NCBI GenBank assembly: GCA_025504975.1
Contig: JANUWI010000014.1
Span: 62,001 to 126,000 of the forward strand
DNA: 64,000 nucleotides
Direction of reading: 5' to 3'
From: Plenodomus lindquistii
Taxonomy: Eukaryota; Ascomycota; Dothideomycetes; Pleosporales; Leptosphaeriaceae
The translations under genes and the position numbers were made by a program. This document shows positions 13,340-25,439 of this stretch, in pieces; position 1 is the stretch's first letter; every line of letters begins with the position of its first letter. The notes below the pieces were generated by a model that worked only from the letters and a program-made list of their open reading frames with translations, ran no database searches and was not told the DNA's origin.

Positions 13340-14650
13340 AGAGAAAAGCGCTACTCTAGAAATAGAACTTTAAAAGTAATAGTAATAGTAACGTAGAAAA
13401 GCAAGTTAAAAATATAAAAATTAAAAAACTAGAAAAAAAAGTAGTATTACTAAAAGTAGATTTTATAATAAATAAAAGTAGTTTAAATAATATAATAAAA
13501 AAGCTAAATACTAAAATAAAGTATAGCTCTAAACTAAAAAAGAAACTTAAAAATGCTAAATAGAAAGTAGAAGCTTTTAAAAAGGCCTATAAAAAGGTAA
13601 TAGCATAAGTACTCTAGAATAGAATAGAGATAGAAGTATTTTTAATAGTAATAAAGGCACTAGAACGCTAGAAGTATTAAATTTAAAGTAACTATAGTAT
13701 ATAAATAATATTACTTTTTATAGAGAATAGAATAGATAGTATAGTAGAAAGCGCGTAAATAATATTACTTTTTATAGAGAATATAAAAAGTAATATAATA
13801 AATAGCACGTAAACTATATTACTTACTATAGAAAATATTATAAAAAGTATAGTAGTAATAATAAAGCTCTACTAAAAAACTATATAAATAGCGTGTACTA
13901 TAGTCTAGGCCCTAGAAACTATAATAGTAATAGTAAAGATATTTATACTAAAAACTTTATAAGCTTTTAAAGTAGCCCTACCTAATAAAATATAAGCTAT
14001 TAGTAAGCTACTAGAACTATACTTTATAAAAAAATTAGAAGCATTTTTAAAGTAGCTAGAATATAATATAATAATTAACGTGTAGCGCGTTACTACTACT
14101 ACATTTAGTATAATAATTTTAAAATATAAAGTTTTTTAAAAAATAATTAATAAAGCTATTTCTAATAATATAACTAATATATAAAGTTTATTTTTATAAA
14201 TATTATAAACGCTATAGAATATAAACCTAGTAACTCTAGTACTAGTAAACCTAGTTACTATAACTAGTAAAGTACTAATATCCTCTATTATTCTACCTCT
14301 AAATAAACTGCGTAAGACTTTAATAGAACTAGTAGAGAAAAAAAAAATAGAAATCTAGCTATTATCTCTCTAGAACCTACTAAAGCTAAGCTAGGCTATA
14401 AAGTTTAAAAAGTAAAAAGTAGAATTAGTATAAAAAATAGAGATAATATTATTAGTTAATATTTTAATATAGATATCTACTATATTTTAAGTACTACTAA
14501 TAATAATATTATATTTTTATATTTAACTTTATAGAGCTTAAAAGTATACTAGAATTTTAATATAATTACGCTAAAGTTTATAAAACCTATAACTATAGAT
14601 AATAGTAAAAAAAAAGTAAAGTTATATACTATATACTATAGTACTAGTAT
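13340..14650 (+). pseudogene. LTR-1 downstream block A: Lys-rich, coiled-coil-like remnant with tandem repeats
   Basis: A plus-strand frame runs from about 13380 with few interruptions and encodes a Lys/Leu/Ile-rich coiled-coil-like segment (for example KLKKKLKNAKQKVEAFKKAY near 13530-13590). It is followed by three degenerate 18-residue repeats built on IILLFIEN (54-bp period, 13703-13862). Further on, KLEAFLKQLEYNIIINVQR near 14030-14090 is faintly gag-like, but that is a weak impression. Its position downstream of integrase is unusual for a gypsy element. The function is unknown. Confidence 0.4.
13703..13862 (+). repeat. 54-bp tandem repeat, about 3 copies
   Basis: Units start near 13703, 13757 and 13811, each beginning AAATAATATTAC or a close variant (AAACTATATTAC in the third) and containing TATAGAGAAT or TATAGAAAAT. 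The period is a multiple of three and stays in the frame of the surrounding degraded coding region, so it was probably a protein repeat. Confidence 0.85.
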
Positions 14651-14927
14651 AAAGCTAGTAGTTAAATATTTTTTTAAAATATATTCTAAATATAGGTACT
14701 CTAGAAAATAGCTAGAGCTTAACTACTATATATAGCTAAAATAGGTAATTCTATACTTAAAACCTAAAAAATTAGTAGAACTAATAGGTTACGTTAGTAA
14801 TAAAAATATAAAAAACTTTAATATTACTATAGTAGATAAACTAGAAGTAAATAGAAAATAGATCTAATTTTTTAGTAATATAATAGTATAGAGCCTAGGT
14901 AAAAGCTACTATTACTATAAATAGTAA

Positions 14928-17100
14928 ATGCCTAAAAAAATTCTAAAATTGCTAATAATAGTAAATATAAATAATAAAATAATATTACTATTATTTAAAA
15001 GTATAAATTTAATAGGTCTAAAAAAATTAGATAAGTTAAATAAGCCTTTTTATAAGCTAGAACTTATTAAAAGAGTTTATAAAAGAAAACTATTTATAAA
15101 GCTACGCTATAATACTCTAAAAAACTAGGCTCTATTAAATACCTTTTTTTTAGAAAACTATATAGCAGAATTCTATATAAAGCGCCTATTTAATTTCTTT
15201 ATAATAGAAAAAAATAAATTAGATAAGTTTAAAAACGCTAATAAATTTATACTAGTAGTAAAGGACATTTTAGTATATATAGCTAATATAGAAGTTAAAA
15301 TCTAAAATTTTAACCTAAAAAAAGTATAGCTAGTATAGGTAGATATTATAAAATAGATAAATATAGATATATTAGAAAAATTTAGTATAGATATTAATAT
15401 TAATATTATATTACTAAATTAATAGAAATAGATATAGAAAGTATTAGTATTAGACAGTCTATTAAAGTAATAATACCTAGACGCTAATAATAGAAAAAAT
15501 AGTAAACCTCTAATAAAAAAAAAAAAAACGTAAAAAATAAAAATAGTAAAAAAGGTAGAACTAACGCTAGTAGTAGAAATACTAGTAGAAGTATAGTAAA
15601 AATAATACTAGTAAAAAAAGCAGACTTTCTAGATTATCTAGATTATCTACTAGGCTTTTTAGTAGTAGAAGTAGCTAAAAATAATATTACTTAGAATAAA
15701 ATAGATATTATACTAGAAAATAGCAGCTTTACACCTTTAAATATATAAAATTAGATATACTAGTAGAACGCTAAGAATTTTTTTTATATAAAGTAAAAAA
15801 AGTATAGTAAGTAGCTATTTATACCTAAAAATAAAATTAATAATAAAAATTAGAAGTATAAAAATTTAATAGTAAAAATTATAAATAAATATCTATATTT
15901 AGTAACCTTTCTAAAGTGCAAGTTACTATAGAAGGATATTTATTTTAATTAAGCTATAAAAATAAGTAAAAAAGGCGAGTTAGAGAAGCTAGAATAGCCC
16001 TCTAGGTATTAAGCGCTAAAAGAAGATAAAGTAAATAGTAAAAAGAAAAGAAACTAGTTTAATATCTAATAGTATAGCCTTTTACTATTAAATATAGAAG
16101 TATACTAAAATAGTTATTTAACTATTTAAGCCCTTTACTAAAAACCTACCTACTTAGCGTAAGTACTTTATAAAAAAGAAAAATTTTTAATAAGTTATTA
16201 CTATAGTAAATTTACCTAGAAGTATAGTATAGATTTTCTAGAGCTATAGCTTTTTTTTATATAGTATTTTTTAACCTTTATTTTTTAATAGCTAATAGCA
16301 TTTTCTAGTATAAACCTCTACGTATTTTTTAATTACTCTATAAACTTATTTTTTAGTATATTTTAACTCTAGCTAACTAAAGTTATAACTTTTTAATAAT
16401 AGTTACTAGTAACTACCTATTAAAAAATATAATAAATATAATATCTACTAGAAAAATAATATATAGTAAACTTAGATAAGCTTTTTTAATATAGGTAAAA
16501 TAGTAAAGAAAGATATATTTACGCTACGCGTGTTAGCTCTAGGCGCACTACTATACTAAAGTATATATATAAAGTATCTCTAGTTTATAGAAAAAGTAAA
16601 CTAAAACTAGTTATAGTAAATAGAGGGATAGTATTTACTAATTATAACTTTATATAGTTTTTCCCTATTTTATTTATATACTACAATTAAACTGCCTAAT
16701 ATAATATAGTAGATAGTCTAGATACGCTGCTATAGGCTTTAGTATTTCTTCTAATATAAAACTAATACTAAAATAGAGATATATAGTAGTATTTATATTA
16801 GCTAATAGTTATACTAGTATACTACTACCTATACTATATAATATATAGAAAGGCCTTTTTACCTATAGTAGCTAGCTGCTAAGTATAGAAGAATATAGAT
16901 AAAATAATAGCTAGTAGCTAGCCTAGATAGTAAAAAAATACTAAAAAAAAATACTTAGTTATAAGTAAATAAAAAAAAAAAGTAGCGCTAGTAGAATATT
17001 AGTATAGCGTAAATAGCTACTTTAGAGATTTATTTTTATACTAGTAAGTATAGCAGAAATTTTTCTTTTTAATTTTAGTTTTTATTTTTATAATAGGGAT
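14928..17100 (+). pseudogene. LTR-1 downstream block B: long degraded frame, unknown protein
   Basis: The segment 14928-15128 is open for 66 codons. The same frame continues to about 15530 with few stops, and after one frame change it runs from about 15540 to 17100 interrupted almost only by TAG/TAA. The second part has a varied, protein-like composition (KADFLDYLDYLLGFLVVEVA near 15620-15680; LVTFLKCKLL near 15900; KISKKGELEKLE near 15965), unlike random AT-rich DNA. I do not recognise the protein, and no RT, integrase, DDE or helicase motif is seen. It lies between integrase and the 3' LTR of LTR-1, where envelope-like or captured genes occur in some LTR elements; a host-gene capture, an accessory frame or a nested non-LTR element are all possible. 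Confidence 0.45.
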
Positions 17101-17140
17101 TTCTATTCTTAGAAATATATTTAAAAGAGCTAGGTAGAAT

Positions 17141-17287
17141 TAATATAGCGTTATACACACGCTAATAGGCGTAAAGTTTAGCGTAACTATATAAATCTAG
17201 TACCTCTCTATAGTATAGACTTTAAACTACTACTAAATAGATATATAACTACTACTTTATATTTTTTACTCTAGTTTCTACGCATTA
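17141..17287 (+). repeat. LTR-1 right (3') LTR, 147 bp
   Basis: Mate of 3033-3179. It is preceded by a purine-rich AAAAGAGCTAGGTAGAA tract (about 17123-17139) that could be the polypurine tract of a plus-strand element. TSD TAAAT lies at 17288-17292. Confidence 0.93.
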
Positions 17288-19189
17288 TAAATTCTATATA
17301 GGCTAAAAGTATTTATATTTTAATAGTAAAAAATATACTATATTAAATAGCTAAAAAATATAAAATAAATAAATAAGTATATAAAAAGTTAGAATTTTAA
17401 TTTCTATATAATAGTTTTTAGATTTTAAGTTAAATTTACTTTTATAGCTAGTAAAAAATAGTAATTTATATAGTTTTATTCTTTATATTTTTATATATAT
17501 ATTAAAATACTTTAACTACTTTTATTTAAATATATTATTTATTTAGTAATTTTTAAAAACTAAAATATTATAATTTTAAACTATATTAACGTTTATATAC
17601 TACATAGAAAAATAAACACCTTTTTTATAAATAATAAAAAGTAAAGTTATATTTTCTAAAATGTATATACTTTTAATAATAATAACTTATTTATAATAAT
17701 TTATCTATCTAAAAGTTAGCTAATTTTATTTTTTAAAGCTTATAATAACTATTATAGACTTAGTTATATTTATTTTAAAGCTAGTCTTATTAAAGTTATA
17801 GATATTATTTTTATAAATAGTATATTTTGTTTTTTATTTACTTTATAAATTTATACTATATACTAATAATCTCTAGGTTTTTATTTCAATCTATTTTTTT
17901 ATTAAATTTAAAGCTATTTTTAATCTACTAATACGTGTTAAAAAGTGTTTAGTTTAGTATTTACTTATGCGTATTTTATTATATACCTCTAGTATATTAT
18001 TAGCTATATTTTTTTTATAATGTATTCTACTACTAAGCTAGCTATACTACTAAGCTAGCTATTTTTCTTTAGTATTTTAAATACTACACTTTATATAATG
18101 TGCCCTAATAACGTAACGTAGTATTAATTTAAACTAAAAGCTAATTAGAATTTACCTATTTTACTTTTAAAACTAGCTAATTTAAAAGCTAATAGGCTAC
18201 TACTATAGCCTTTAAAGTTAATTATTAAAAGCTTTCTAATTAGATTAATAAAACTACTTTATACGCTAAAATTTAATTTAATTACTAGAAATTTACTACT
18301 ACTAAAAAGTAAATATTAATTTAATATATTATTAATTTTAATTTATAAAAGTTTACACTCTAGCTATATAAAATAAAAAATATAGCTAATAAAATACTAG
18401 AGATATATAATAGAATACTAGTAGATAAATACTAGGCTAAACGCTTTATAACGTATTTAAATAAATTTAAAATAGCTTTTAACTAAGTAAACAATAGATA
18501 AAAAATAAAATAGAAAAATCTAGAGATTATTAACGCGTAGTTTAAATTATTAGATAAAATAAAAGCTAAGTATAGTATCTAGAATAATAATATCTATAAC
18601 TTTAATAAAACTAGCTTCTAGATAGGCGTAATTAGATTTATAAAAGTTATTATAAACTTTAAAAAATATAATTAGCTAGATTTTATCTAGCTAGGTAATT
18701 ATAAATAGGTTACTATTATCTAAAGTATATATACTTTAAAAAATATAACTCTATTTTTTATTATCTATAAAAAATATACATATATTTCTATATAGTATAA
18801 AAAAACTAGTATTTTTTATAACTAGAAACTATTAGTTTTTAAAAATAGCTAGATAAATAATATATTTAGACTAGATTAGTTAAAATACTTTAACACGTAT
18901 ATAAAAGTATAACAAGTAGAAATATACTAATTACTAATTTTAAATAGCTATAAAAGCTATTTTAACTAAAAGTTTAAAAACTACTATAATGTATTCTACT
19001 AGTTAACCTAATAATCTAGTAAATCTAATAGTTTTCTTTAGTATTATAAATACTAAGTTTATAATTATTATTATTATTACTATTAATATCTAACTCTACT
19101 GCTATAGAGTTTATATCTAATTTAAAAGTACTTTTTAAACTTTTCTAGTATATATAAGTGTTGTGCCTAGTTTTTCTATAATTACTATA

Positions 19190-19371
19190 TATTATAGAAA
19201 TAGGTGCTTAGAAATAATTAGAAAATAGATTATTATATTGCTAGCTAGAAAGAGATTGTACTATATATACCCTTGCTATGTAGAATTACGTAGGTAGAAA
19301 TAGAAAAGCTTTATAGAAGATTCTAAAATTAAGTAGATATAGCGTTAACTAAGTACTATGTACGTGTAATA
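19190..19371. repeat. solo LTR, 182 bp, in F3
   Basis: This insertion is absent from the homologous position of the sibling Fot1-like copies. It starts TATTATAG and ends GTAATA (RIP-type TG...CA ends) and is flanked by a perfect 5-bp duplication CTATA (19185-19189, 19372-19376). That is the footprint of an LTR retrotransposon deleted by LTR recombination. It retains more TpG (GATTGTAC, CTATGTAG, ATGTACGTG) than its host element, suggesting later arrival. It does not match the other four LTRs here. Confidence 0.82.
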
Positions 19372-19519
19372 CTATAGTATTAGATATCTAGTTAAATAGG
19401 TACTTAACTACTACTACTACGCGTATATTTTAATAGAGTAAATACTATAGTTAAAGCTATAGTAGCCTACAATCTAGTACTATATTTAAAAGTATTTCTA
19501 TATTAAATTTACTTTTTTT

Positions 19520-20830
19520 TATACTTTTTTTTTTTTTATTATTTTTTCTAATTACTTTTTAACTTTATAGATATAGGTTTAAAGAAAAGCGTTTTAGTAT
19601 AGTATTAGTTTAGCTTTTTTTATAAACTATAAAAAGCTAGCTTATATAGTAATAGGTAACTAAATAAAAAACTTATATTTAAATTTTAACTAAAACCTAA
19701 ATTTATAAGTATTATTTAAAGTTTTAAATTACTATAAATTTACTAGTAAAAAGAGTTAAAGTAAAGTATATATCTAGAAATTAACATAATCTAGTACTAC
19801 CTATGTGTTAGTTAGAACTAGCTTTAATACTTTAAAAAGCTTTTTTTATTAATATAGAAAATATATTAGCGTGCTAAGTTTTACACGCGCTAGAAATACT
19901 TACGCTTTAATAGTAAAAAATATACTTTATTAAATAGCTAGAAAATATAGAATAAATAGGTAGGTATATAAAGTATTAGAATCTTATTCTTTATATAGTA
20001 GTTTTTAGATTTTTAGTTAAAATAGCTTTTATAGCTATTTAAAATTAGTAACTAGTATATCTCTACTTTTTATACTTTTATATACGCGTTAAAGTACTTT
20101 AACTACTCTAGTCTAAATATATTATTTATCTAGCTATTTTTAAAAACTAATAGTTTCTAATTATAAAAGATACTAGTTTTTTTATACTATATAGAGATAT
20201 ATATATATTTTTTATAAATAATAAAAAATAGAGTTATATTCTCTAAAGTATATATACTCTAGATAATAGTAACCTATTTATAATTACCTAGCTAAATAAA
20301 GTCTAGCTAATTACATTTTTTAAAATTTATAATAACTTTTATAGACTTAATTATATTTATCTAGAAGCTAGTTTTATTAAAGTTATAGATATTATTATTC
20401 TAGATACTATACTTAGCTTTTATTTTATCTATAAATTTAAACTACGCGCTAATAATCTCTAGATTCTTCTACTTTATTTTTTACCTATTTTTTATTTAGT
20501 TAAAAGCTATTTTAAGCTTATTTAAACGCGTTAAAAAGCGTTTAGCCTAGTACTTACCTACTAGTATTCTATTATATACCTCTAGTATTTTATTAGCTAT
20601 ATTTTCTATTTTATATAGTTAGATTATAAACTTTTATAAATTAAAGTTAAGAATATATTAGATAATTATCTACTTTTTAGTAGTAGTAAGTTTCTAGATA
20701 CTAGGTTAAATTTAGAAGTATAGTAGAATTTCTCTAATCTATTTAAAAAGCTTATAATAACTAACGCTAAAGGTAGTAGTAGCGTGTTAGTAGCTCTAAA
20801 ATTAGCTAGCTATAAAGACTATATAGATAA
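19520..20830 (-). pseudogene. F3 transposase remnant (Fot1/pogo DDE)
   Basis: Minus-strand frame equivalent to F6. The conserved NF(D/N)(E/K)T(G/S)F block is at about 20360-20395, encoded by the complement of TAGTTTTATTAAAGTTATA. It is heavily interrupted by TAA/TAG. A deletion of about 60 bp near 19840 removes part of the C-terminal region relative to F6. Confidence 0.8.
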
Positions 20831-22187
20831 GCTTAAGTTAACTTTTATTCTAAATTAATATTATATTACGTTATAAAGGCATTTAATAGAAAGTATAGTA
20901 TTTATAATACTAAGGAAAACTATTAGGTTTACTAGGTTATTAGGTTAACTAGTAGAATATATTATAGAAAATAAAATTCTAATATTTTATATATCTATTT
21001 ATTTATTCTATATTCTCTAGCTACTTAATATAATATATTTTTTACTATTAAAGTATAAATACTTCTAGCGCGTATAAAATTCAGTACGCCAACACGTTTT
21101 CTATATTAATAAAAAAAGCTTTTTTTTAGCTTTTAAAAACGCGTTGTTTAATATATTTATAGTTAATAACTATTAAAAAGCTTTTAAAGTATTAGAGCTA
21201 GTCTCTACTAACGCGTAGGTAGTACTAAATTATATTAATTTCTAGATATATACTCTATTTTAACTCTTTTTACTAGTAAATTTATAGTAATTTAAAACTT
21301 TAAATAATATTTATAAATTTAGGTTTTAGTTAAAATTTATATATAAATTTTTTACTTAGTTATCTATTACTATATAAGCTAGCTTTTTATAGTTTATAAA
21401 AAAAGCTAAATTAATACTATACTAAAATACTGTTTTTTAAATTTATATCTATAAAATTAAAAAGTAATTAGTAGAGATAATAAAAAAAAAAGTGTAAAAA
21501 AAAAAATTTAGTAAAAAAGTATTTTTAAATATAGTACTAGATTATAGGCTACTATAGCTTTAATTATAGTATCTAATCTATTAAAATATGCGCGTAGTAG
21601 CAGTAATTAAATATTTATTTAACTAAATATCTAATACTATAGTAATTATAAAAAAACTAGGTATAACACTTATACGTCTAGAAAAGTTTAGAAAGTACTT
21701 CTAAATTAAATGCAAGCTCTATAGTAGTAGAGTTAGATATTAATAGTAATAATAATAATAAGTAAAAATATAGTATTTATAATACTAAAAAAAAGTAGCT
21801 AGTTTAGTAGTATAGCTAGCTTAGTAGTAGAATACGTTATAGCTAGAAAATAAACTTTTATAAATTAAAGTAAAAAATATATAATATAATTATATACTTT
21901 CTACTAGTAGTAAATTTATACTAGTTAGATTAAATTTAAAATTATAAAATAATTTTATTAATTTATCTAAAAAGTTAATATTAATTAATACTAAAAGCTA
22001 TAGCTATAGTTTAATAGCTTTTAAAACAGCTAGCTTTATAGGCTTAGATAGTAAGCTATATTTTTTTATTCTATATTAGTAGCTTATAATATTAATTATC
22101 TATAGTAAAGTAATTAAATAAGTATAAAACTTAGTAGATTTTAACTAGCTTACTAGATTAACTAGCTTGCTAGTAGAATACGTTATA

Positions 22188-22427
22188 CTTACTTTTATTT
22201 AGTTCTAAATCTAAATAGAGCTAAAACCAGTACTACTTAAAAAAAGTAGATTCTATTAAAAAGTTTAACTAGTAGAAAATTTATAATCTAGCTATTTAAT
22301 TATAAAATACTTAGAAACTAGAAGAAAAAAAAATATAAAAAAAGTATAAAACTAACTATCTTTTACTATTAGTATTTACTAATATTCTATTAATTAGAAA
22401 ATAGAAAATTAAGTTTTCTTTAATATT
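22188..22427. other. AT-rich spacer between F1 and LTR-2
   Basis: About 240 bases of purine-rich A+T sequence with no recognisable repeat end or coding trace. Confidence 0.6.
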
Positions 22428-22431
22428 ATTA

Positions 22432-22635
22432 TATTATAGATTAAACCTATAACCTATAGGTACTAGAGCTCTAGAGCTACTTTACTAGCGCTAGGCCTAA
22501 ATAGGCGCGCTTTAGTTAGTAAAAATACTAATATATTTCTACTTATATAAAAAAGACTAGCTTTCTATATAATCTTTTACTATAAAGGCTATTAATTAAT
22601 TTACTATAAATACTACTTATATTTATACCTTTATA
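22432..22635 (+). repeat. LTR-2 left (5') LTR, 204 bp
   Basis: Matches 36996-37199 with equal length. It keeps blocks such as TTTACTAGCGCTAGGC and AGGCGCGCTTTAG unchanged, while CpA/TpG sites differ by transitions. Confidence 0.9.
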
Positions 22636-22639
22636 CTAT

Positions 22640-25430
22640 ATTATATTAATCTATTTCTAGAATATTACTAATTAGGCTTAGTTATTAGAAACTATATATA
22701 AAGTATATAAATTAGCTAGAGTAATAAAACTATAGTTATAAACTACTATAAAACGTGTACTATTTCAATTTAGAAGCTACACTATAGGTATAGGCAGCTT
22801 ACTACGTACACTATAGTAGATTCTAATAATAAAAATTAAAAAGAATTATTACTAGAAGTGTTATAGGCAGTTTAGTTTATTTTATTCAATAACTAATACT
22901 AGTAGAAAAACTAGTTATTCTAAAATTAGATAAGTAAATTATAGATAGAGTATAGAGTAAAAAATTAGTATAAAATCTTGTTTTTTTAAGTTTTTAGATA
23001 TCTAGATTTAATATACTACTAATTATAGCTAATTACCTAAAATTTTATTATACTAACTTTATATAACTTTACTATAGATTCTACCTAGAATACTATATTC
23101 TAGAGAATAGGCTTTTTACTACTGCTACTAAACTATATACACTAATTAAACTAGTGTAATAGTACTTTTACTTTAGTCTATTACTTTAATCTACTATAAC
23201 TATTACTTTATCTAGATAGAAATAGTATTTAATAAAACTTTAAAAAAAATAGCGTAACTAAAATAAATATATTTTATATTAAATTTAATAATAGCATACG
23301 CCTAGAAGCTATTATAAATACTAATAAATATAACTATTTTTATAAAACTTTTCTAAGTACCTATTAGCTAGAGTTTAAAAACGCTAATAAAAACCTACTA
23401 TCTCTAATATTTACTTTAAAAACTAACTATAAAGATACTAATACTGTTATATACTCTATTAAAAATAGTAAAATTACTAACACTAAAAGTTTTAAAAAAT
23501 AAATTACGCAGAACTTAGATTTCTAGTAGAAAATAATGCTAGATACTATAGTTAACCTCTAATAAGCTGCTATTAGCATTTATAAATATATTAAATACTT
23601 TAACTATGCCTAGTTTAAACTAAATAAAGCTAAAGTAGCTTTATAAAAAGCTACTAGTATTAGTAACTAAATATAGCTATTTATAAAAAATAAAAAAATA
23701 AAAAAGCTAAAAAGTAATATTATACTTATAGAGTTAGATTATAATTACTACTATAATAACCTTTTTAACGCCTATAACTATATTAAAAAGCTAAAAAAAT
23801 AGATTAATAACTTTAATACTATTATATAGACGCGTAATAACTAATCTAAATTAGGCCTAATTAATACTAAACTTTATAAAAAGGTAAACTACTTTACGCG
23901 CTAATATAAAGTTAAAGTTACTAAAATAGACTACTAAAATAAAAAAGTAAAGGCTTAAGCTAAATAAGCTAATATAATTAAGAAAAAGTATATATAGAAG
24001 CTAAAAAATACTAAAAACTAACTATATAAAGAAATTAATTAGGCTATTAATAGTTTTATAGAATTCTATATAGAGAATAAAAATATACTTATCTAACTTC
24101 TAGTTTATAAACTCTACTATAAACTTTACTTTATTCTATAATATAATAGCTAACTAATTCTAGATAGTTTTACTACCTATTAATAGTTTTTATAGAGTAG
24201 ATACTAGTCCTTTACTAGTAGAGGTAGTAGAAATAGAGAAGGTATAGATAATAGTAAAAAGCCTAAAAGCTACTTACTAACTTTTTTATCTAGTAGTTAT
24301 TTTTATAGATAATTTTCTATAACTAATACTTTATATACCTGTATTTATACTAGGCAGTCTATTATTTAATATTAAGCTCTCTGAATTAGATAATTTTAAA
24401 AGTAAAAAGAATAAAAACTATATATAGTAAAAAAATCTAGCTATTATAAAGTACTATATATACTCTAAAAACTAGTAGAGTATTAACTATTTAAAGTTCT
24501 ATATATAAAAAAAGCGTTTAAACACGTATATAATATCTAAGCTAAATACTTTATAAATATTATTAATATTTTAAACGCTTAATATAAAATATATAACTAA
24601 GTAGTAAATGCTAAAACTAAGCTTACTAATAGTAGTTTAAAGTAGAAGCTAGAGTAATATTTTATAGAATAGCGCTTAAAATTTTAGGCTAATATATAGA
24701 TTTTTAAGTATTAAAACTATATCTAGATTTACTATATTTAAAAGTGTATATAATCTAGTTTTACTATAGCTATTACTACTAGCTTATTTAAAAATAAAAT
24801 AATTTAAAAGTTTTTTCTACGCGCCTAATATATTAACTAGAGCTATTAATAAATTATATTTAGTAAGCCTGCTATAGCTACATCTATTTATACTACTACT
24901 AGTTTATTTACTTTACTACTAGCTTATAAAATAGAATAGAGTAAAAACTCTACTCTAGCTCTAATAAACTACACTACAGGATATACGTATAAAAAGCTAG
25001 CCTTTAAATAATCTAAAAAAAATAAAAAATACTTTACTAAACTTTAACTTTACTTTAAATATAGTAAAAATAGCTATTGAATACGCTTTAACTAAGCTCT
25101 CTACTATAGTTAGCTATATATACTATTTTATAAAATCTTTTATCTAGCTATTTTTTTCTATTTAGAAACTAGATAAATATAATCTTGCTATAGTAGGTGT
25201 ATAAAAAAAAAAAAAGTAGTATATCTAAAGTTAGATTTAATAGATAAAAAGAATTATTTATATAGTAATAACTTTAACCTATTAAACTAGACACTTTTAT
25301 ACTAAACTATATATAGAAGCTTTAATAGTATAATATAAAATAGAACTATTAATAATAATAATTATAATAAACCTTTTTTACTACTACTACTATCTAGAGT
25401 TTAAGCGCTAAAATCTACAAGACCTATTAT
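22640..25430 (+). pseudogene. gag: LTR-2 gag-region remnant
   Basis: Plus-strand A+T-rich coding-like sequence between the 5' LTR and protease, where gag is expected. Lys-rich runs occur near 23690-23850. I cannot place a capsid or zinc-knuckle motif with confidence, so the call rests mainly on position. Confidence 0.5.
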
Positions 25431-25439
25431 ATTTCTATA

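Larger units (their letters stand above)
3033..17287 (+). mobile_element. LTR-1, unusually long Ty3/gypsy chromovirus-like retrotransposon
   Basis: Two 147-bp direct repeats (3033-3179 and 17141-17287) bound 14,255 bp and are flanked by a perfect 5-bp duplication TAAAT (3028-3032 and 17288-17292). Both LTRs start TAATATAG and end ATTA, as expected for TG...CA ends after RIP. The insertion splits Fot1-like element F1, and the F1 sequence resumes across the duplication. The plus strand holds a gag-like region, then protease, RT, RNase H, integrase and chromodomain-like remains (about 8140-12360). Extra coding-like blocks lie upstream (3180-6400) and downstream (13300-17100). I looked for a second LTR pair inside and found none, so a single very long element is the simplest reading, though an unrecognised nested insertion remains possible. 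Confidence 0.85.
18989..20962 (-). mobile_element. Fot1-like DNA transposon F3, nested in F2
   Basis: Flanked by TA (18987-18988, 20963-20964). Its TIR is a distinct variant: ATGTATTCTACTAGTTAACC, with inverse ends near 20900-20962, shared with F7. Total 1974 bp; the excess over siblings is explained by a 182-bp solo LTR at 19190-19371 plus its TSD, offset by a deletion of about 60 bp near 19835-19850. Transposase strand is minus. Confidence 0.92.
18160..21480 (+). pseudogene. F2 transposase remnant (Fot1/pogo DDE), split by F3
   Basis: Plus-strand frame. The block at 18590-18622 reads YNFNKTSF, matching the family NFDETGF region with Asp to Asn, Glu to Lys and Gly to Ser changes expected from RIP. 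N-terminal helix-turn-helix-like sequence precedes it at about 18250-18480. F3 is inserted at 18989-20962; the remainder resumes at 20965. Confidence 0.82.
18020..21837 (+). mobile_element. Fot1-like DNA transposon F2, split by F3
   Basis: Ends ATGTATTCTACTACTAAGC (18020) and the inverse GTAGTAGAATACGT (21837) are flanked by TA at 18018-18019 and 21838-21839. It sits inside F1. Removing F3 and one TA leaves about 1.84 kb, the standard length of this family. The transposase side is at the left, so it is oriented opposite to F1. TIRs contain an internal duplication of the CTACTAAGCTAGCTA motif. Confidence 0.92.
2560..22040 (-). pseudogene. F1 transposase remnant (Fot1/pogo DDE), in three pieces
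   Basis: Minus-strand coding traces of the same transposase as in F6 lie in all three F1 pieces. The segment at about 17775-17812 corresponds to the conserved block that reads YNFNKTSF in F6 (family consensus NFDETGF, which includes the first catalytic Asp region). Stops are pervasive and of the TAA/TAG type. Coordinates are outer limits; LTR-1 and F2 occupy most of the interval. Confidence 0.75.

Noticed and set aside
14928..15128. Open frame of 66 codons as an intact gene
   Set aside because: It is the least interrupted part of a longer degraded frame that continues past the stop, inside LTR-1. Its Ile/Lys/Leu-dominated composition and setting argue against a functional gene.
3033..17287. 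Ty1/copia assignment for LTR-1, suggested by the short LTRs
   Set aside because: Integrase and a chromodomain-like tail follow RT/RNase H, which is Ty3/gypsy order; copia has integrase before RT.
22432..22635. The 19190 solo LTR as a copy of the LTR-2 LTR, since both start TATTATAG
   Set aside because: Similarity stops after the first nine or so bases and the lengths differ (182 versus 204 bp).
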